Assembly: GCA_020628865.1 (NCBI GenBank)
Contig: JAHDEJ010000014.1
Coordinates: 1-54,332 of the forward strand
Length of the DNA stretch: 54,332 nt
Source of the DNA: Acidimicrobiales bacterium
GTDB taxonomy: Bacteria; Actinomycetota; Acidimicrobiia; Acidimicrobiales; SHLQ01
Reading direction: 5' to 3'
The translations under genes and the position numbers were made by a program. The notes beneath the pieces were generated by a model. That model ran no database searches and had not been told where the DNA came from. It worked only from the letters and a program-made list of their open reading frames with translations. This document shows, piece after piece, positions 25,850 to 34,530 of the stretch; positions within the stretch are counted from its first letter, which is position 1; each line of letters begins with the position of its first letter.

Positions 25850-26178
25850 AGGACCGACACCACGTCGTCGCCGGCCTTGAGGGTTTCCACCAGCTTGGTG
25901 ACGGCAGGGTCACCGAAGAAGAGCATGAAGGAAACGATGGCAGCGTCCGGGAACTGGGTCCGGGCACTCGCTGCGAGAGATTTGTGCGTGACGATCACGT
26001 CGGCGTGGCTCGGGACCTGGTTCACCGGTGAGTGCACCACTTCGATGTCGAGCTTGGCCTTCTTGACCATTTTTTGCAGCTGCTTCGCGCCCATGAGGCT
26101 GCTGCCCATGCCTGCCTCGCAGGCAAAGACGATCAGCTTGACGTCGCTTGCTGACTTGACCACCAGGCCATCTGACAT
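25846..26178 (-). CDS. PTS mannitol-type EIIB
   Basis: This 110-residue cytoplasmic EIIB carries its phosphorylated cysteine at C20 in FACEAGMGSSLMGA, the classical motif of the mannitol family. It passes phosphate to the sugar alcohol bound by EIIC. In E. coli MtlA the B, A and C domains are fused; here EIIB, EIIA-HPr and EIIC are separate. A 132-bp gap with a hairpin separates it from EIIC. Confidence 0.93.
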   Translation of the reverse strand: MSDGLVVKSASDVKLIVFACEAGMGSSLMGAKQLQKMVKKAKLDIEVVHSPVNQVPSHADVIVTHKSLAASARTQFPDAAIVSFMLFFGDPAVTKLVETLKAGDDVVSVL

Positions 26179-26256
26179 TTTCGTCTCAGTTCGTGTTCAG
26201 TGGCGCCCGTCATGGACGCCGGTTCGGGGGGTGGGTGAAAAGTGTACGAAGAGAGA

Positions 26257-26286
26257 AATTGGGTGCGGCTCTTTCGAGCCGCACCC
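26257..26286 (-). terminator. 13-bp hairpin between the EIIC and EIIB genes
   Basis: TTGGGTGCGGCTC (26257-26269) and GAGCCGCACCCAA (26274-26286) pair perfectly around a 4-nt loop. On the transcribed strand TTTCTC follows, a weak U-rich tail. It may partly end transcription after the EIIC gene or fix the ratio of membrane to soluble PTS parts. Confidence 0.6.
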
Positions 26287-26310
26287 AACGTCTCTGGGTC
26301 GCCGCCTACG

Positions 26311-27492
26311 TCAGGCAGACGCTCCGGGGAGATTCATACCAGGCACGTCCGGCATGGCATCGGCCAGCGATGCATCGCCGTCTTCGAGGTCGGTCATTTC
26401 TGCGACCGGGAAGAGCCGGAGCAGAATCGAGCCGACGAAGAAGCTCGCCACGGCTCCAACTGCGACACCGGCGAGGACACCGAATGCGGCGCCTCCGCTG
26501 GTCGGAAGCAGTGTGAGGTAGGCGAAGATACTGCCCGGTGATGGCGGACCAACGAGGCCTGCGTCGGTGGCGACGAAGACGATGTCGGCGGAGATGCCAC
26601 CGGCCCACATGGCGCCGATCATGACCGGGTTCATCAGGACGTACGGGAAGTACACCTCGTGGATGCCACCGAGGAAGTGGATGATGGTTGCGCCAGCGGC
26701 AGCCATCTTGGCGAGGCCCTTGCTGGCGAACCAGTAGGCGCCGAGGAGACCGAGGCCCGGTCCGGGGTTCGACTCGAGCATGAAGTAGATCGAGCGGCCG
26801 GAGTCGGCAACGTCGGTTGCACCCAGCGGGGTCAGCACACCGTGGTTGATGGCGTTGTTCAGGAACAGCACCTTGGCAACCTCGATTGGGATGTCGGCGA
26901 GGGGAAGGAGACCGGCATCGGCGATGCCCTCCACCATGTTGCCGAAGGCCCGTGCGAGTGCAGCCATGACCGGACCGACGATCCAGTAGCCGAGGAAGGC
27001 GAGGCCGAGACCGGCGAAGCCCTGCGAGAAGTTGTTGAAGAGCATCTCGAAACCGGTGGGAGTCCGGGACTCGAGGAATTCGTCAACCTTCTTCATCACG
27101 AAGCCGGCGAGCGGGCCAATGACCATGGCGCCGAGGAACTGAGGCGGATCGCCGCCGATGGTCTCGCCAGCGGATTCGATCTCGAAGGAAGCTCCTCCGA
27201 TGACACCGAACACGGCGATGGCGGCGAGCACGCCACCACGGTGACCGTGGACGAGCTTGCCACCCGTGTAGGCCACCAGCGTCGGCAGCATGTACTTGAT
27301 CATCGGACCGACGAGCGCACCCGTCAGATCACCCCAGATTTCGCCGTCATTGCCCCCACCGAAGCCGAGCTCTGCGAGCCAGCCGGTCGGAATGACGAGT
27401 GCGGTGATGAGGCCCCAGGCGATGAATGCTCCGATATTCGGAATCACCATCCCTGCGAGCCAGCCCCCGAAACGTTGTAGACGTTCTTGCAT
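26311..27492 (-). CDS. PTS mannitol-type EIIC permease
   Basis: This 393-residue integral membrane protein matches the N-terminal (C) domain of mannitol permeases. It opens QERLQRFGGWLAGMVIPNIG and contains NNAINHGVLTPLG and the substrate-loop signature GGIHEVYFPYVLMNP (GIHE, the GI(x)E motif). It has about eight membrane-associated segments. The ATG at 27492 follows GGAGGG and is used because the longer frame has no sensible N-terminus. Probable substrate: mannitol or another polyol. Its gene is preceded by a 258-bp leader. Confidence 0.92.
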   Translation of the reverse strand: MQERLQRFGGWLAGMVIPNIGAFIAWGLITALVIPTGWLAELGFGGGNDGEIWGDLTGALVGPMIKYMLPTLVAYTGGKLVHGHRGGVLAAIAVFGVIGGASFEIESAGETIGGDPPQFLGAMVIGPLAGFVMKKVDEFLESRTPTGFEMLFNNFSQGFAGLGLAFLGYWIVGPVMAALARAFGNMVEGIADAGLLPLADIPIEVAKVLFLNNAINHGVLTPLGATDVADSGRSIYFMLESNPGPGLGLLGAYWFASKGLAKMAAAGATIIHFLGGIHEVYFPYVLMNPVMIGAMWAGGISADIVFVATDAGLVGPPSPGSIFAYLTLLPTSGGAAFGVLAGVAVGAVASFFVGSILLRLFPVAEMTDLEDGDASLADAMPDVPGMNLPGASA

Positions 27493-27750
27493 AACGATTT
27501 GTCCCTCCAATTTAGGTACCACGAGCATTCCCCAACAGGTGTGACGATCGCCACTTCCAATAGGGCGGTGGCCCCTTCCGACAAGTTGTGCGCAGCCCGG
27601 GTTTGACTTCTGGGAAATCGCGGTGAAACACGCACGAAACAAAGCGAAAGCCTTGATAAACCAACAGACTCGGACGCAGATGGTCCGACCGACGTGTCAG
27701 CGGCCTCCGACAACTTGCCCGAGGCGCAACTTGACGCAGGACCGTTTTTG
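27493..27750 (-). promoter_or_regulatory. 258-bp leader of the EIIC gene with repeated CAASTTG motifs
   Basis: No gene is seen. The odd palindrome CAASTTG occurs three times, at 27582-27588, 27711-27717 and 27728-27734. The first two sit in a shared longer context: TCCGACAA, then a GC-rich stretch, then TTGAC, near 27575-27607 and 27705-27735. These are plausible sites for the PRD regulator encoded immediately upstream. A possible promoter is TTGTCG, 16 bp, TATTGG within 27560-27590. All of this is inference. Confidence 0.35.
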
Positions 27751-29256
27751 TCAGACGTGTGTGGAAAGCACTCGGACGTCCGCCGAGGAGAGCAACGGGC
27801 TCACAACGACGACCGGTGCGCTGTCCTCGGCAAGGGGCACCGTGGAGATCACGACATCGAAGTTGGACGTGTCTCGTTCCTCGTACTTCGGCGCCGAGAG
27901 CACCTCGGCCAGCGCGAGCTGGGGGAACTCGGCCTGCAGGCGGGAAACCAGCACCCACGCGGTGGCCATACCACTCGGACACACCACGAGCGCTTGCTTG
28001 CGCGGCCGCAGGTGGGCCCGCTCCATGGCGCCGGACAGGTACATGGTGATGAAACCGACCTCGTCGGCGGGAAGTGTGGCGTCCAGGGAGTCACCGATCA
28101 GGTCGGCGACCCGCTGCGAGACGACGTGGACGTCGGGATAGCGCTCGATCACTTCAGCCAACAGCGGGTTGTGCACGGGAAGCCCGTACCGCAGCCGAAC
28201 CTGGAGCCTGCTCAAGTGCATCGCCAGGCTGCGGCGGAGCTCATCGTCGGCCCCGAGCGACGCATGCAGGTTGTCGGACGCCTCGGCAAGGATCGTGTCG
28301 AGCAAGTCGGAATGGTCGGCTCCTTCTGCGGGAACCTCGGCCAGCGCATCGAGTCCGAGCAGGTACTCGGCGAGTGCGGCGATCTCCTCGTCGGGCAACT
28401 GTTGCCGTCCGGTCTCGGCCAGCGCATCCGCGAGCAGCCGAACACTGTCGAAGACCGGATGGTCTCGGAGCGACCGCAGCTGGCCGGGGACGAGCTCGAG
28501 CGTGCTTCCTGCCTCGTAGCGGGCCTCGGTGATCGCCAGATACATCGTGAAAACGAGATCGCTGTTGCCGGTCGCCAGGCGGTCCGTGAGCGGGCTGGCC
28601 TCGAGCGACTTGTGACACTCGCGGATCGACAGCGCAGCGAAGCGATCCCGCAGCCCGGCCGGCACACGAACCTGGACGAGCTCGGCATCGTCGAAGTCGG
28701 TGGTCAGCAGTTCGGTCAGGACGTCGTTCGGAACCGCCTCGAGCAGGAGTTGCACCAACGCGCGCCGAATCCGCTGCTCGCTTCCGTGGAGCGCGATTCC
28801 CTTGCCTGGACGGCGAACGACCGGCAACCCCATCCGATCCAGCCAGGGCTCACAGCGGCGAAGGTCGCGACGGGCGGAGGTCTTCGACACCTCGAGCTCG
28901 TCGTTCAGCTGGTCGAGCGAGATCGTGTCGGGCCAGGACCAGAGCAAGAGGTCCAGCAGGAGGTGTTCACGCTCCTCGGGCGCGTACACACGTGGTGCCA
29001 GATCCCGATCCGCCAGATCGTCGAGAATGCGTTCGCGTGTTGCCGCATCGGCAACAACCGACAGGCCGCTCCCCCGCTGGCGCCGCAACTCTGCGCCGTG
29101 CGACCGCAGATAGTTCTCGGCGGCGGAGAGCCGATAGCGCACGACACGCTCGCTGAGCCCGAGGTCGTGGGCGAGGTGAGAGGTCGACCTGGCCTCGTCC
29201 TGGGACAGCAGCCATCGGGTGATGCGAATCACCCGCGTGTCGAGAGGCACGCTCAT
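27751..29256 (-). CDS. PRD-domain PTS transcription regulator (MtlR-like)
   Basis: This 501-residue regulator has two N-terminal helix-turn-helix domains (STSHLAHDLGLSERVVRYRL near residue 25; ISLDQLNDELEVSKTSARRDL near 110) and two PTS regulation domains (about 195-400) carrying histidines for phosphorylation. The last segment resembles an EIIB domain with its cysteine in VVCPSGMATAW. The EIIA-like C-terminal domain present in Bacillus MtlR is absent. It overlaps ptsI by 4 bp and is followed by the EIIC leader, its probable target. PTS phosphorylation should set its activity according to sugar supply. Confidence 0.88.
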   Translation of the reverse strand: MSVPLDTRVIRITRWLLSQDEARSTSHLAHDLGLSERVVRYRLSAAENYLRSHGAELRRQRGSGLSVVADAATRERILDDLADRDLAPRVYAPEEREHLLLDLLLWSWPDTISLDQLNDELEVSKTSARRDLRRCEPWLDRMGLPVVRRPGKGIALHGSEQRIRRALVQLLLEAVPNDVLTELLTTDFDDAELVQVRVPAGLRDRFAALSIRECHKSLEASPLTDRLATGNSDLVFTMYLAITEARYEAGSTLELVPGQLRSLRDHPVFDSVRLLADALAETGRQQLPDEEIAALAEYLLGLDALAEVPAEGADHSDLLDTILAEASDNLHASLGADDELRRSLAMHLSRLQVRLRYGLPVHNPLLAEVIERYPDVHVVSQRVADLIGDSLDATLPADEVGFITMYLSGAMERAHLRPRKQALVVCPSGMATAWVLVSRLQAEFPQLALAEVLSAPKYEERDTSNFDVVISTVPLAEDSAPVVVVSPLLSSADVRVLSTHV

Positions 29257-30950
29257 GGCAGAATCAGCTCGTCCAGAATCATCTCTCGGAATTCTGCCCC
29301 ATCGGTGGCCTCGGCGAGTGCCGCAAGGACCCGGGTGCGCAATTCTGGCTTCTGTTCACTGACGGTCGCCTTGATGAGGTTCACGGCGCTTGGCGTCACG
29401 GAAAGCTTGTCGACGCCGAGTGCGGCGAACACCGAGGCCGCCACCGGATCGGCGGCCGCGAGACCGCACACCGAGACCGAACGGCCGGCCGGCGCAGCGC
29501 CGGTGACAGTGGCCCGGCACAGTGCGAGCACGCCCGGATGCAGCGGATCCTGGAGTGCTCCGAGCGCTGCATGGGTTCGATCGGCGGCCAACGTGTACTG
29601 CGTCAGATCGTTGGTTCCGATCGAGAAGAAGTCGACTTCTGCAGCGACCGCGCCAGACGTGAGCGCCAAAGAGGGCACCTCGACCATCACACCGAGCGGG
29701 AGATCACCGATCTCCGCGCCCTCGTCGACGAGCGCAGCCCGCACCTCGGCCACGCGGGTCCGCACCCAGCGCACCTCGGAGGCACTGGCGACCATCGGAA
29801 TCATCAGCTGCACCGGCCCATGTGCTGCGGAACGGAGACAGGCGCGAACCTGCGTGTCGAACAGTTCGCTGAACTGCTCGTAGAGGCGGACGCCACGAAT
29901 CCCGAGAAACGGGTTCTCTTCCTCGTCCATGTCGAGGAACTCCGCCGGCTTGTCGCCGCCGATGTCGAAGGCGCGGATGACCACCGGGTCCTCGAAGCCC
30001 TCGGCGGCAGCCCGGTAGGCGGCGTACTGCTCTTCCTCGGTGGGCGGCGTCGAGCGGTCGAGGAACAAGAACTCGGTGCGGAAGAGGCCCACGCCGTCGG
30101 CCGCGGCCGCAACGCCGTCTTCGATGTCCGACACGTTGCCGACGTTCGAGGCGACCGTAATCGGCGCGCCATCGAAGCTGGCTTTGGTCCCGTGAGCGCC
30201 GGCCGCCCACTCGGCGATCTTCGCGGCCCGCTCGGCACGGGTCGCAAAGTCGGCCTTGTCGTCGTCGTTGGGATCGAGGATGAACTCGCCCGAGCCGCCA
30301 TCGAGGGCAGCCGCAGCGGCACCATCAGCGGCGGCGACGACACCATCCAATGCGACCACAGCGGGCACACCCAGCGAACGCGCAATGATCGCCACGTGGC
30401 TCGTCGGGCCGCCCTGCTCCGTCACGAAGCCGAGCACGCGCTCCGGATCGAGATCGGCCGTCTGCGCGGCGGTCAGCGTGACTGCAACCAGGATGCTCGG
30501 CTCGTCGAACGAAAGATCGGACGCCTCGACGCCGGCGAGATGCAGCTTGAGCGCCGTCGCCACCTCGGCGACGTCTGCACTGCGCGCAGCCAGATACGGG
30601 TCGGGCAGCGACGCAAGCATCGCCTCGAGCTCGTCGGATGCCGTCTGCAGCGCATCGGCAAGGCTCAGACCGGACGACAGATGGCCGTCGATTGCGTCGG
30701 CGAGCATCGGGTCTTCCGCCATCAGCGCCTGGGCCTGCAGAACCTGACCAGCCTCGTCCTGGCCCCGCTCGGTTGCGGACGTTGCCCGTGCGTTCAGCGA
30801 TGCGGCAACTTCGGGCATCGCCTCGGCCACGGCGGCCGAAGGATAGTCGAAGGCGGGCAGTTCGACGACCTCGTCGCGCAGGACCACCAACGGGCCGTGT
30901 GCGACTCCCGGTGACGCTCCGATTCCCTGCAGTCCGACGCGTGCGTTCAT
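29253..30950 (-). CDS. ptsI: PTS enzyme I (phosphoenolpyruvate-protein phosphotransferase)
   Basis: This 565-residue enzyme moves phosphate from PEP to HPr. The active-site histidine is in TEQGGPTSHVAIIARSLGVP near residue 185. The PEP-binding barrel follows, with VGLFRTEFLF, ENPFLGIRG and the conserved cysteine loop SVCGLAAADP. Its length is normal for the family. ATGA-type overlaps join it to the regulator downstream and the membrane protein upstream. Together with the EIIA-HPr fusion it makes the operon independent of any general PTS genes elsewhere. Confidence 0.95.
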   Translation of the reverse strand: MNARVGLQGIGASPGVAHGPLVVLRDEVVELPAFDYPSAAVAEAMPEVAASLNARATSATERGQDEAGQVLQAQALMAEDPMLADAIDGHLSSGLSLADALQTASDELEAMLASLPDPYLAARSADVAEVATALKLHLAGVEASDLSFDEPSILVAVTLTAAQTADLDPERVLGFVTEQGGPTSHVAIIARSLGVPAVVALDGVVAAADGAAAAALDGGSGEFILDPNDDDKADFATRAERAAKIAEWAAGAHGTKASFDGAPITVASNVGNVSDIEDGVAAAADGVGLFRTEFLFLDRSTPPTEEEQYAAYRAAAEGFEDPVVIRAFDIGGDKPAEFLDMDEEENPFLGIRGVRLYEQFSELFDTQVRACLRSAAHGPVQLMIPMVASASEVRWVRTRVAEVRAALVDEGAEIGDLPLGVMVEVPSLALTSGAVAAEVDFFSIGTNDLTQYTLAADRTHAALGALQDPLHPGVLALCRATVTGAAPAGRSVSVCGLAAADPVAASVFAALGVDKLSVTPSAVNLIKATVSEQKPELRTRVLAALAEATDGAEFREMILDELILP

Positions 30951-31627
30951 TTCAGATCCTTCTCGAATACTCGATAGAGCAGCGCACCCATGACAAGGGT
31001 GATGCTGCTGGTGACGATGAGCCCGGCCGCAGCGCCGCCGATCCGCGCGGCCAGGGGCAACGACGGGAAGCCGGCGGCGATCATGCCGAACAGGTTGAAG
31101 ATGAAGAGCAGACCACCGACGGCGAAGAGTCCGGTCCGCCGGCCCTCGGTGAGTCGCACGCTGGTTCCGAGCGCCATCATTCCGCCCTTGGATGCGTCGT
31201 CGGCGACGACGTACCCGTGAAACGCATAGAGGAGGACCACGAACAGCGATGGGATGCCGGCAAAGTACTGGATGCCGAGAAGCACACCGGCCCAGAACCA
31301 GAACGAGGCAACGAACTGGTGGAAGAACCGCTTCGGATCGACGAACGGTTCGCCGAGTTCGACCTTGCGACCGTCAGCTGCTGCGAGGGCGTAGCGGTAC
31401 CACGGGACAGATGCGGTGGCCGCGAGGATCAGTCCGGTCAGGTCCAGAGCGATGTACTCGAGTGTCCGCCCCTGATCGAGCAGGTCCTGCGCCGGCCAAC
31501 GAAGCGCACCATAGATGGCGAACGTGATCACTCCGCCAAGGGTCAGGGGAATGACCGCCCCCCACCAGGCCTTGACCGAATCCGTGAAGGTCGGCAGGAG
31601 TTCCACTCCGAAGGTCGAATCGCTCAT
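30947..31627 (-). CDS. Membrane protein of unknown function in the PTS operon
   Basis: This 226-residue protein has about six hydrophobic segments (VIPLTLGGVITFAIYGAL, FFHQFVASFWFWAGVLLGI, FAVGGLLFIFNLFGMIAAG). It matches no transporter family I can name. It is linked by 4-bp overlaps to ptsI and to the PfkB kinase. Co-translation with metabolic enzymes suggests a tied role, such as a sensor or membrane accessory, but there is no direct evidence. Confidence 0.75.
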   Translation of the reverse strand: MSDSTFGVELLPTFTDSVKAWWGAVIPLTLGGVITFAIYGALRWPAQDLLDQGRTLEYIALDLTGLILAATASVPWYRYALAAADGRKVELGEPFVDPKRFFHQFVASFWFWAGVLLGIQYFAGIPSLFVVLLYAFHGYVVADDASKGGMMALGTSVRLTEGRRTGLFAVGGLLFIFNLFGMIAAGFPSLPLAARIGGAAAGLIVTSSITLVMGALLYRVFEKDLK

Positions 31628-32574
31628 GTGTCTCCCAAGAGGGTCAGGCGATCGGGAACCCCGGCGGTCACCTCCGGCCCCGCACCGGGGGCTGGGGGTG
31701 TGAATGCCGTCGTTTCCGACTGCACCGCAGCCGCCCCCCAGGCGACTGCAGTTCGCAGTGCATTTTCGCCCAGACCGCCCGCAGAGAGAAATCCAGCCAA
31801 CATCGCGTCGCCGGCGCCGACGGTGTTTCGCACCTCGACCGGTTCGCTCCAGGCGTGAATCGCACCGCCCGAATCGACCAGCAGCGCGCCGTCGGACCCC
31901 ATGCTCACAAGCACCTGTTCGATGCCGCCCGCCACGAGCGCCGTCGCCGCGTCGACCACGTCGCCAACCGTCGTGAACGTCGCACCGACGGCTTCGGCAA
32001 GCTCGCTCGTGTTCGGTTTGATGAGTGCCGGCCCGGCTTCCATCGCCCGGACGAGCGCTGCACCGCTGGCGTCGATGGCCACACGCACGTCGGAGTCGGC
32101 CAGCGCACCGACCAGCTCTGCGTGGAAGGCGTCACCGCAGCCGGCCGGGACCGACCCGCAGGAGGCGAGCCATCCGGCGCCGGAGGCCATCGCCGCGTCG
32201 ACGGTGGCGTCGACCATCGCCGACACCTCGTCTGGGGTCAGCGTCGGACCGGCCTCGTTGAACTTCGTCGTCGTGCCATCGGACTCGATGACCGAGAGGT
32301 TCGACCGCACGGCCTCGGCGATCGGGCTGACAGTGATCGCCATCGACGCAAGATGGTCTTCGAGCAGCGCCCGAAGCGCCGCACTGTCGGCCGCGTTGGC
32401 AGGGAAGACCGCCGTCGAGGCGAGCCCGGCCGTGGCGAGCGCCCGCGCAACATTGATCCCCTTGCCTCCGGCTTCCACCGTGGTTTGCAACGACCGGTTC
32501 ACTTCGCCGACCTCGACGCGCTCGACCAGCATCGTGCGGTCGAACCCCGGGTTCGGCGTGAGCGTGACGATCAC
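31624..32574 (-). CDS. PfkB-family sugar kinase, 1-phosphofructokinase-like
   Basis: This 316-residue kinase opens MIVTLTPNPGFDRT, the pattern of FruK and LacC (TLNPAxD), and ends with the PfkB ATP-site motif VGAGDAMLAGFL containing the catalytic aspartate. GGKGINVARAL is also conserved. FruK converts fructose 1-phosphate to fructose 1,6-bisphosphate; LacC acts on tagatose 6-phosphate. It follows the dehydrogenase gene by 5 bp, so it should use the product of that enzyme. The exact substrate is inferred, not proven. Confidence 0.88.
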   Translation of the reverse strand: MIVTLTPNPGFDRTMLVERVEVGEVNRSLQTTVEAGGKGINVARALATAGLASTAVFPANAADSAALRALLEDHLASMAITVSPIAEAVRSNLSVIESDGTTTKFNEAGPTLTPDEVSAMVDATVDAAMASGAGWLASCGSVPAGCGDAFHAELVGALADSDVRVAIDASGAALVRAMEAGPALIKPNTSELAEAVGATFTTVGDVVDAATALVAGGIEQVLVSMGSDGALLVDSGGAIHAWSEPVEVRNTVGAGDAMLAGFLSAGGLGENALRTAVAWGAAAVQSETTAFTPPAPGAGPEVTAGVPDRLTLLGDT

Positions 32575-32579
32575 GTCAC

Positions 32580-34340
32580 TCAGCTCGCGTGGTACTTCTC
32601 GAAGAGGATGCGTTCGGCTTCGTCGGTCCAGGTGTTGTTCTCGCCCAGGGCGGCAGCAATGTCCGGATCATCGGCGGCGAGCTGCTCGAGGCTCTGGAGC
32701 TCGAGACCACTGAGCTGCGGGAAGATGACGACCTTGCCGGCGTAGTCGCCTTCCATGAGTGCACGGACACCGCTCTGCCCGGCCTCGATGCCACCGACTG
32801 CGGCGAGCGCTCGGCCCGGCGACAGCGATCCATCGAGCGCCTTTTCGAGCACGGTCGCCTGATCGTCGATCGACGAACCCGACGTGCCGGTGAACTGCGC
32901 GTTGTGCAGGTAGGTGTTGCTGAGGTCGAGCGGTGCCATCGTTCCGTTGGGAACGCCGGCGAACAACACGAGCATGCCGTTCGGCCCCATCCAGGCTCCG
33001 GCCTGGGCCATCACCGGGCCGACCGGCACGGTGACGATCACATCGTCGGCGCCGCCTTCGGCGTACTGCTCGACGAGCTCGACGACCTTTTCCGGTTCGT
33101 TGCCGGGGTTGATGAAGATGAGCGTCTTGCCGTGTTCTTCGGCCAGCGGTGCCAGCAGGGTGCGGGCCGCTTCGATCCGGTCGTCGTCGAGGTCCGAACC
33201 GATGAGCACCGACGGCCCGTCGGCGAACTCGATCGCACGCTGGATGTGCATCTGCCCCATCGGGCCGGCGGCACCGACGAAGAGGGCGGTGCCTCCCTTG
33301 ACGACGTCGCAGCGGTTCCGGGCTTCGCCATAGGCGCCGGCGATGTCGGGACCGGTGGTTCCGATGAACGCGATGTAGTGGTAGTGGAGGCGGCCGACGT
33401 CGACCTGGGGCAGACCGTCGAGCGCCGTCGTGCCGACCATGTTCATGGTGCCGCGGTAGGCGATCGCCTTACCGAGCTCTTCCATGAGGGCGGCGTGGCG
33501 GGGATCGAGGACGATGATGTCGTCGAATCCTTCACCGCCGGTGAGTTCCTCGCTCAGGCCGGCGACATCTGCAGCGCCGATGCCGTTGCGTTCGATGACC
33601 TCCGCGCCGGACGACTTCTTGTCGTTGACCAGGTCGCGGGTGGTCTCGGAGACGTTGCTGAGGATGATGCGGGCCGGAGCATCGAGGCCACGGCTCATCG
33701 TGTACACGGTCGATGCGGAGCCATCGCCGATGATCAGCATCGTGCCGCCCTCGAGGGGTTCGAGGCGCCGACGCTGCGTGTAGGACGCTTCGACGCAGGC
33801 CCACGGCTCGGACAGCGCTGCGGCCGCGTAGCCGATCTCGTCCGTCACGGGGATCACGTAAGCGCCATGGTCGGCGTCGAGAACCTCGGGGCCGATCAGG
33901 TGGTACTGGATCAGTCCGCCGGGGACGGTGTAGCCGTAGGCGGCGGCCCGACCGTCGACGTAGATGTCGGGCTGGATGGCGAGTCGCTGACCGGCCGAGT
34001 AGTTGTCGGCCAGGTCGCTGCCGACTTCGATCACGGTGACGCTCACTTCATGGCCGAGGCGGGTCGGTTCGACCTTCAGGTCTCGCCCGTACAGCTTCGG
34101 GTGGTCGCCGCCCTGCTTGATCAGCTTCACGTCCGAGAAGCACAGGCCAACGGCGTCGACTCGGATGAGCAGCTGGTTCGCGGCCGGCGACGGGATCTCG
34201 ACCGGCTCGGGGGCGCCATCGATGCCAATGCTCTCGATCCCGGTTCCATACGTGTTCCAGGCGAGATTCGGACTCGGCAACGGGGTCTTGCCCGCTGCGA
34301 AATCCATGTACGTCCAGTCCCCTTGCTCAGCCACAGTCAC
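32580..34340 (-). CDS. Zinc-type medium-chain dehydrogenase with two Rossmann domains
   Basis: This 586-residue protein starts like a polyol-type MDR enzyme. Likely zinc ligands are C67 (GLCFSD), H97-E98 (LGHEVSV) and E178 (SEPWACV), the Cys-His-Glu pattern of sorbitol dehydrogenases; the four-cysteine structural zinc lobe is absent. Two complete nucleotide-binding domains follow: the first from about 198 with GDGSAS, the second from about 349 with GAAGPMGQ, each ending with its own G-rich closing strand. Family members such as sorbose-1-phosphate reductase or YggP have one and about 410-425 residues. The start is a GTG behind AAAGGGG. It is the first gene of the PTS operon and probably oxidises the polyol phosphate. 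Confidence 0.85.
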   Translation of the reverse strand: MTVAEQGDWTYMDFAAGKTPLPSPNLAWNTYGTGIESIGIDGAPEPVEIPSPAANQLLIRVDAVGLCFSDVKLIKQGGDHPKLYGRDLKVEPTRLGHEVSVTVIEVGSDLADNYSAGQRLAIQPDIYVDGRAAAYGYTVPGGLIQYHLIGPEVLDADHGAYVIPVTDEIGYAAAALSEPWACVEASYTQRRRLEPLEGGTMLIIGDGSASTVYTMSRGLDAPARIILSNVSETTRDLVNDKKSSGAEVIERNGIGAADVAGLSEELTGGEGFDDIIVLDPRHAALMEELGKAIAYRGTMNMVGTTALDGLPQVDVGRLHYHYIAFIGTTGPDIAGAYGEARNRCDVVKGGTALFVGAAGPMGQMHIQRAIEFADGPSVLIGSDLDDDRIEAARTLLAPLAEEHGKTLIFINPGNEPEKVVELVEQYAEGGADDVIVTVPVGPVMAQAGAWMGPNGMLVLFAGVPNGTMAPLDLSNTYLHNAQFTGTSGSSIDDQATVLEKALDGSLSPGRALAAVGGIEAGQSGVRALMEGDYAGKVVIFPQLSGLELQSLEQLAADDPDIAAALGENNTWTDEAERILFEKYHAS

Positions 34341-34530
34341 GGTGCAATCCCCTTTGCGAAGCGCGCGCGACCACGTTCGAGCCGGCGTCTACCGATCTTC
34401 GGATCCCACCCATCCCCCAGCAAGTGGCAGATTGCAAGAAACGAGATCCGCCAAGCTTGGTCGCGCGGACCATGTTGTGCTCGGCGCTCTCACCATACCC
34501 CAGCGTCGAAGTCGACGATCGGGAGAAATG

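Noticed and set aside
27694-29883. 729-codon open frame on the + strand
   Set aside because: Antisense to the PRD regulator and enzyme I; no recognisable domain.
34451-34460. CCAAGCTTGG palindrome upstream of the PTS operon as an operator
   Set aside because: A single 10-bp palindrome without a repeat or promoter context is too likely by chance.
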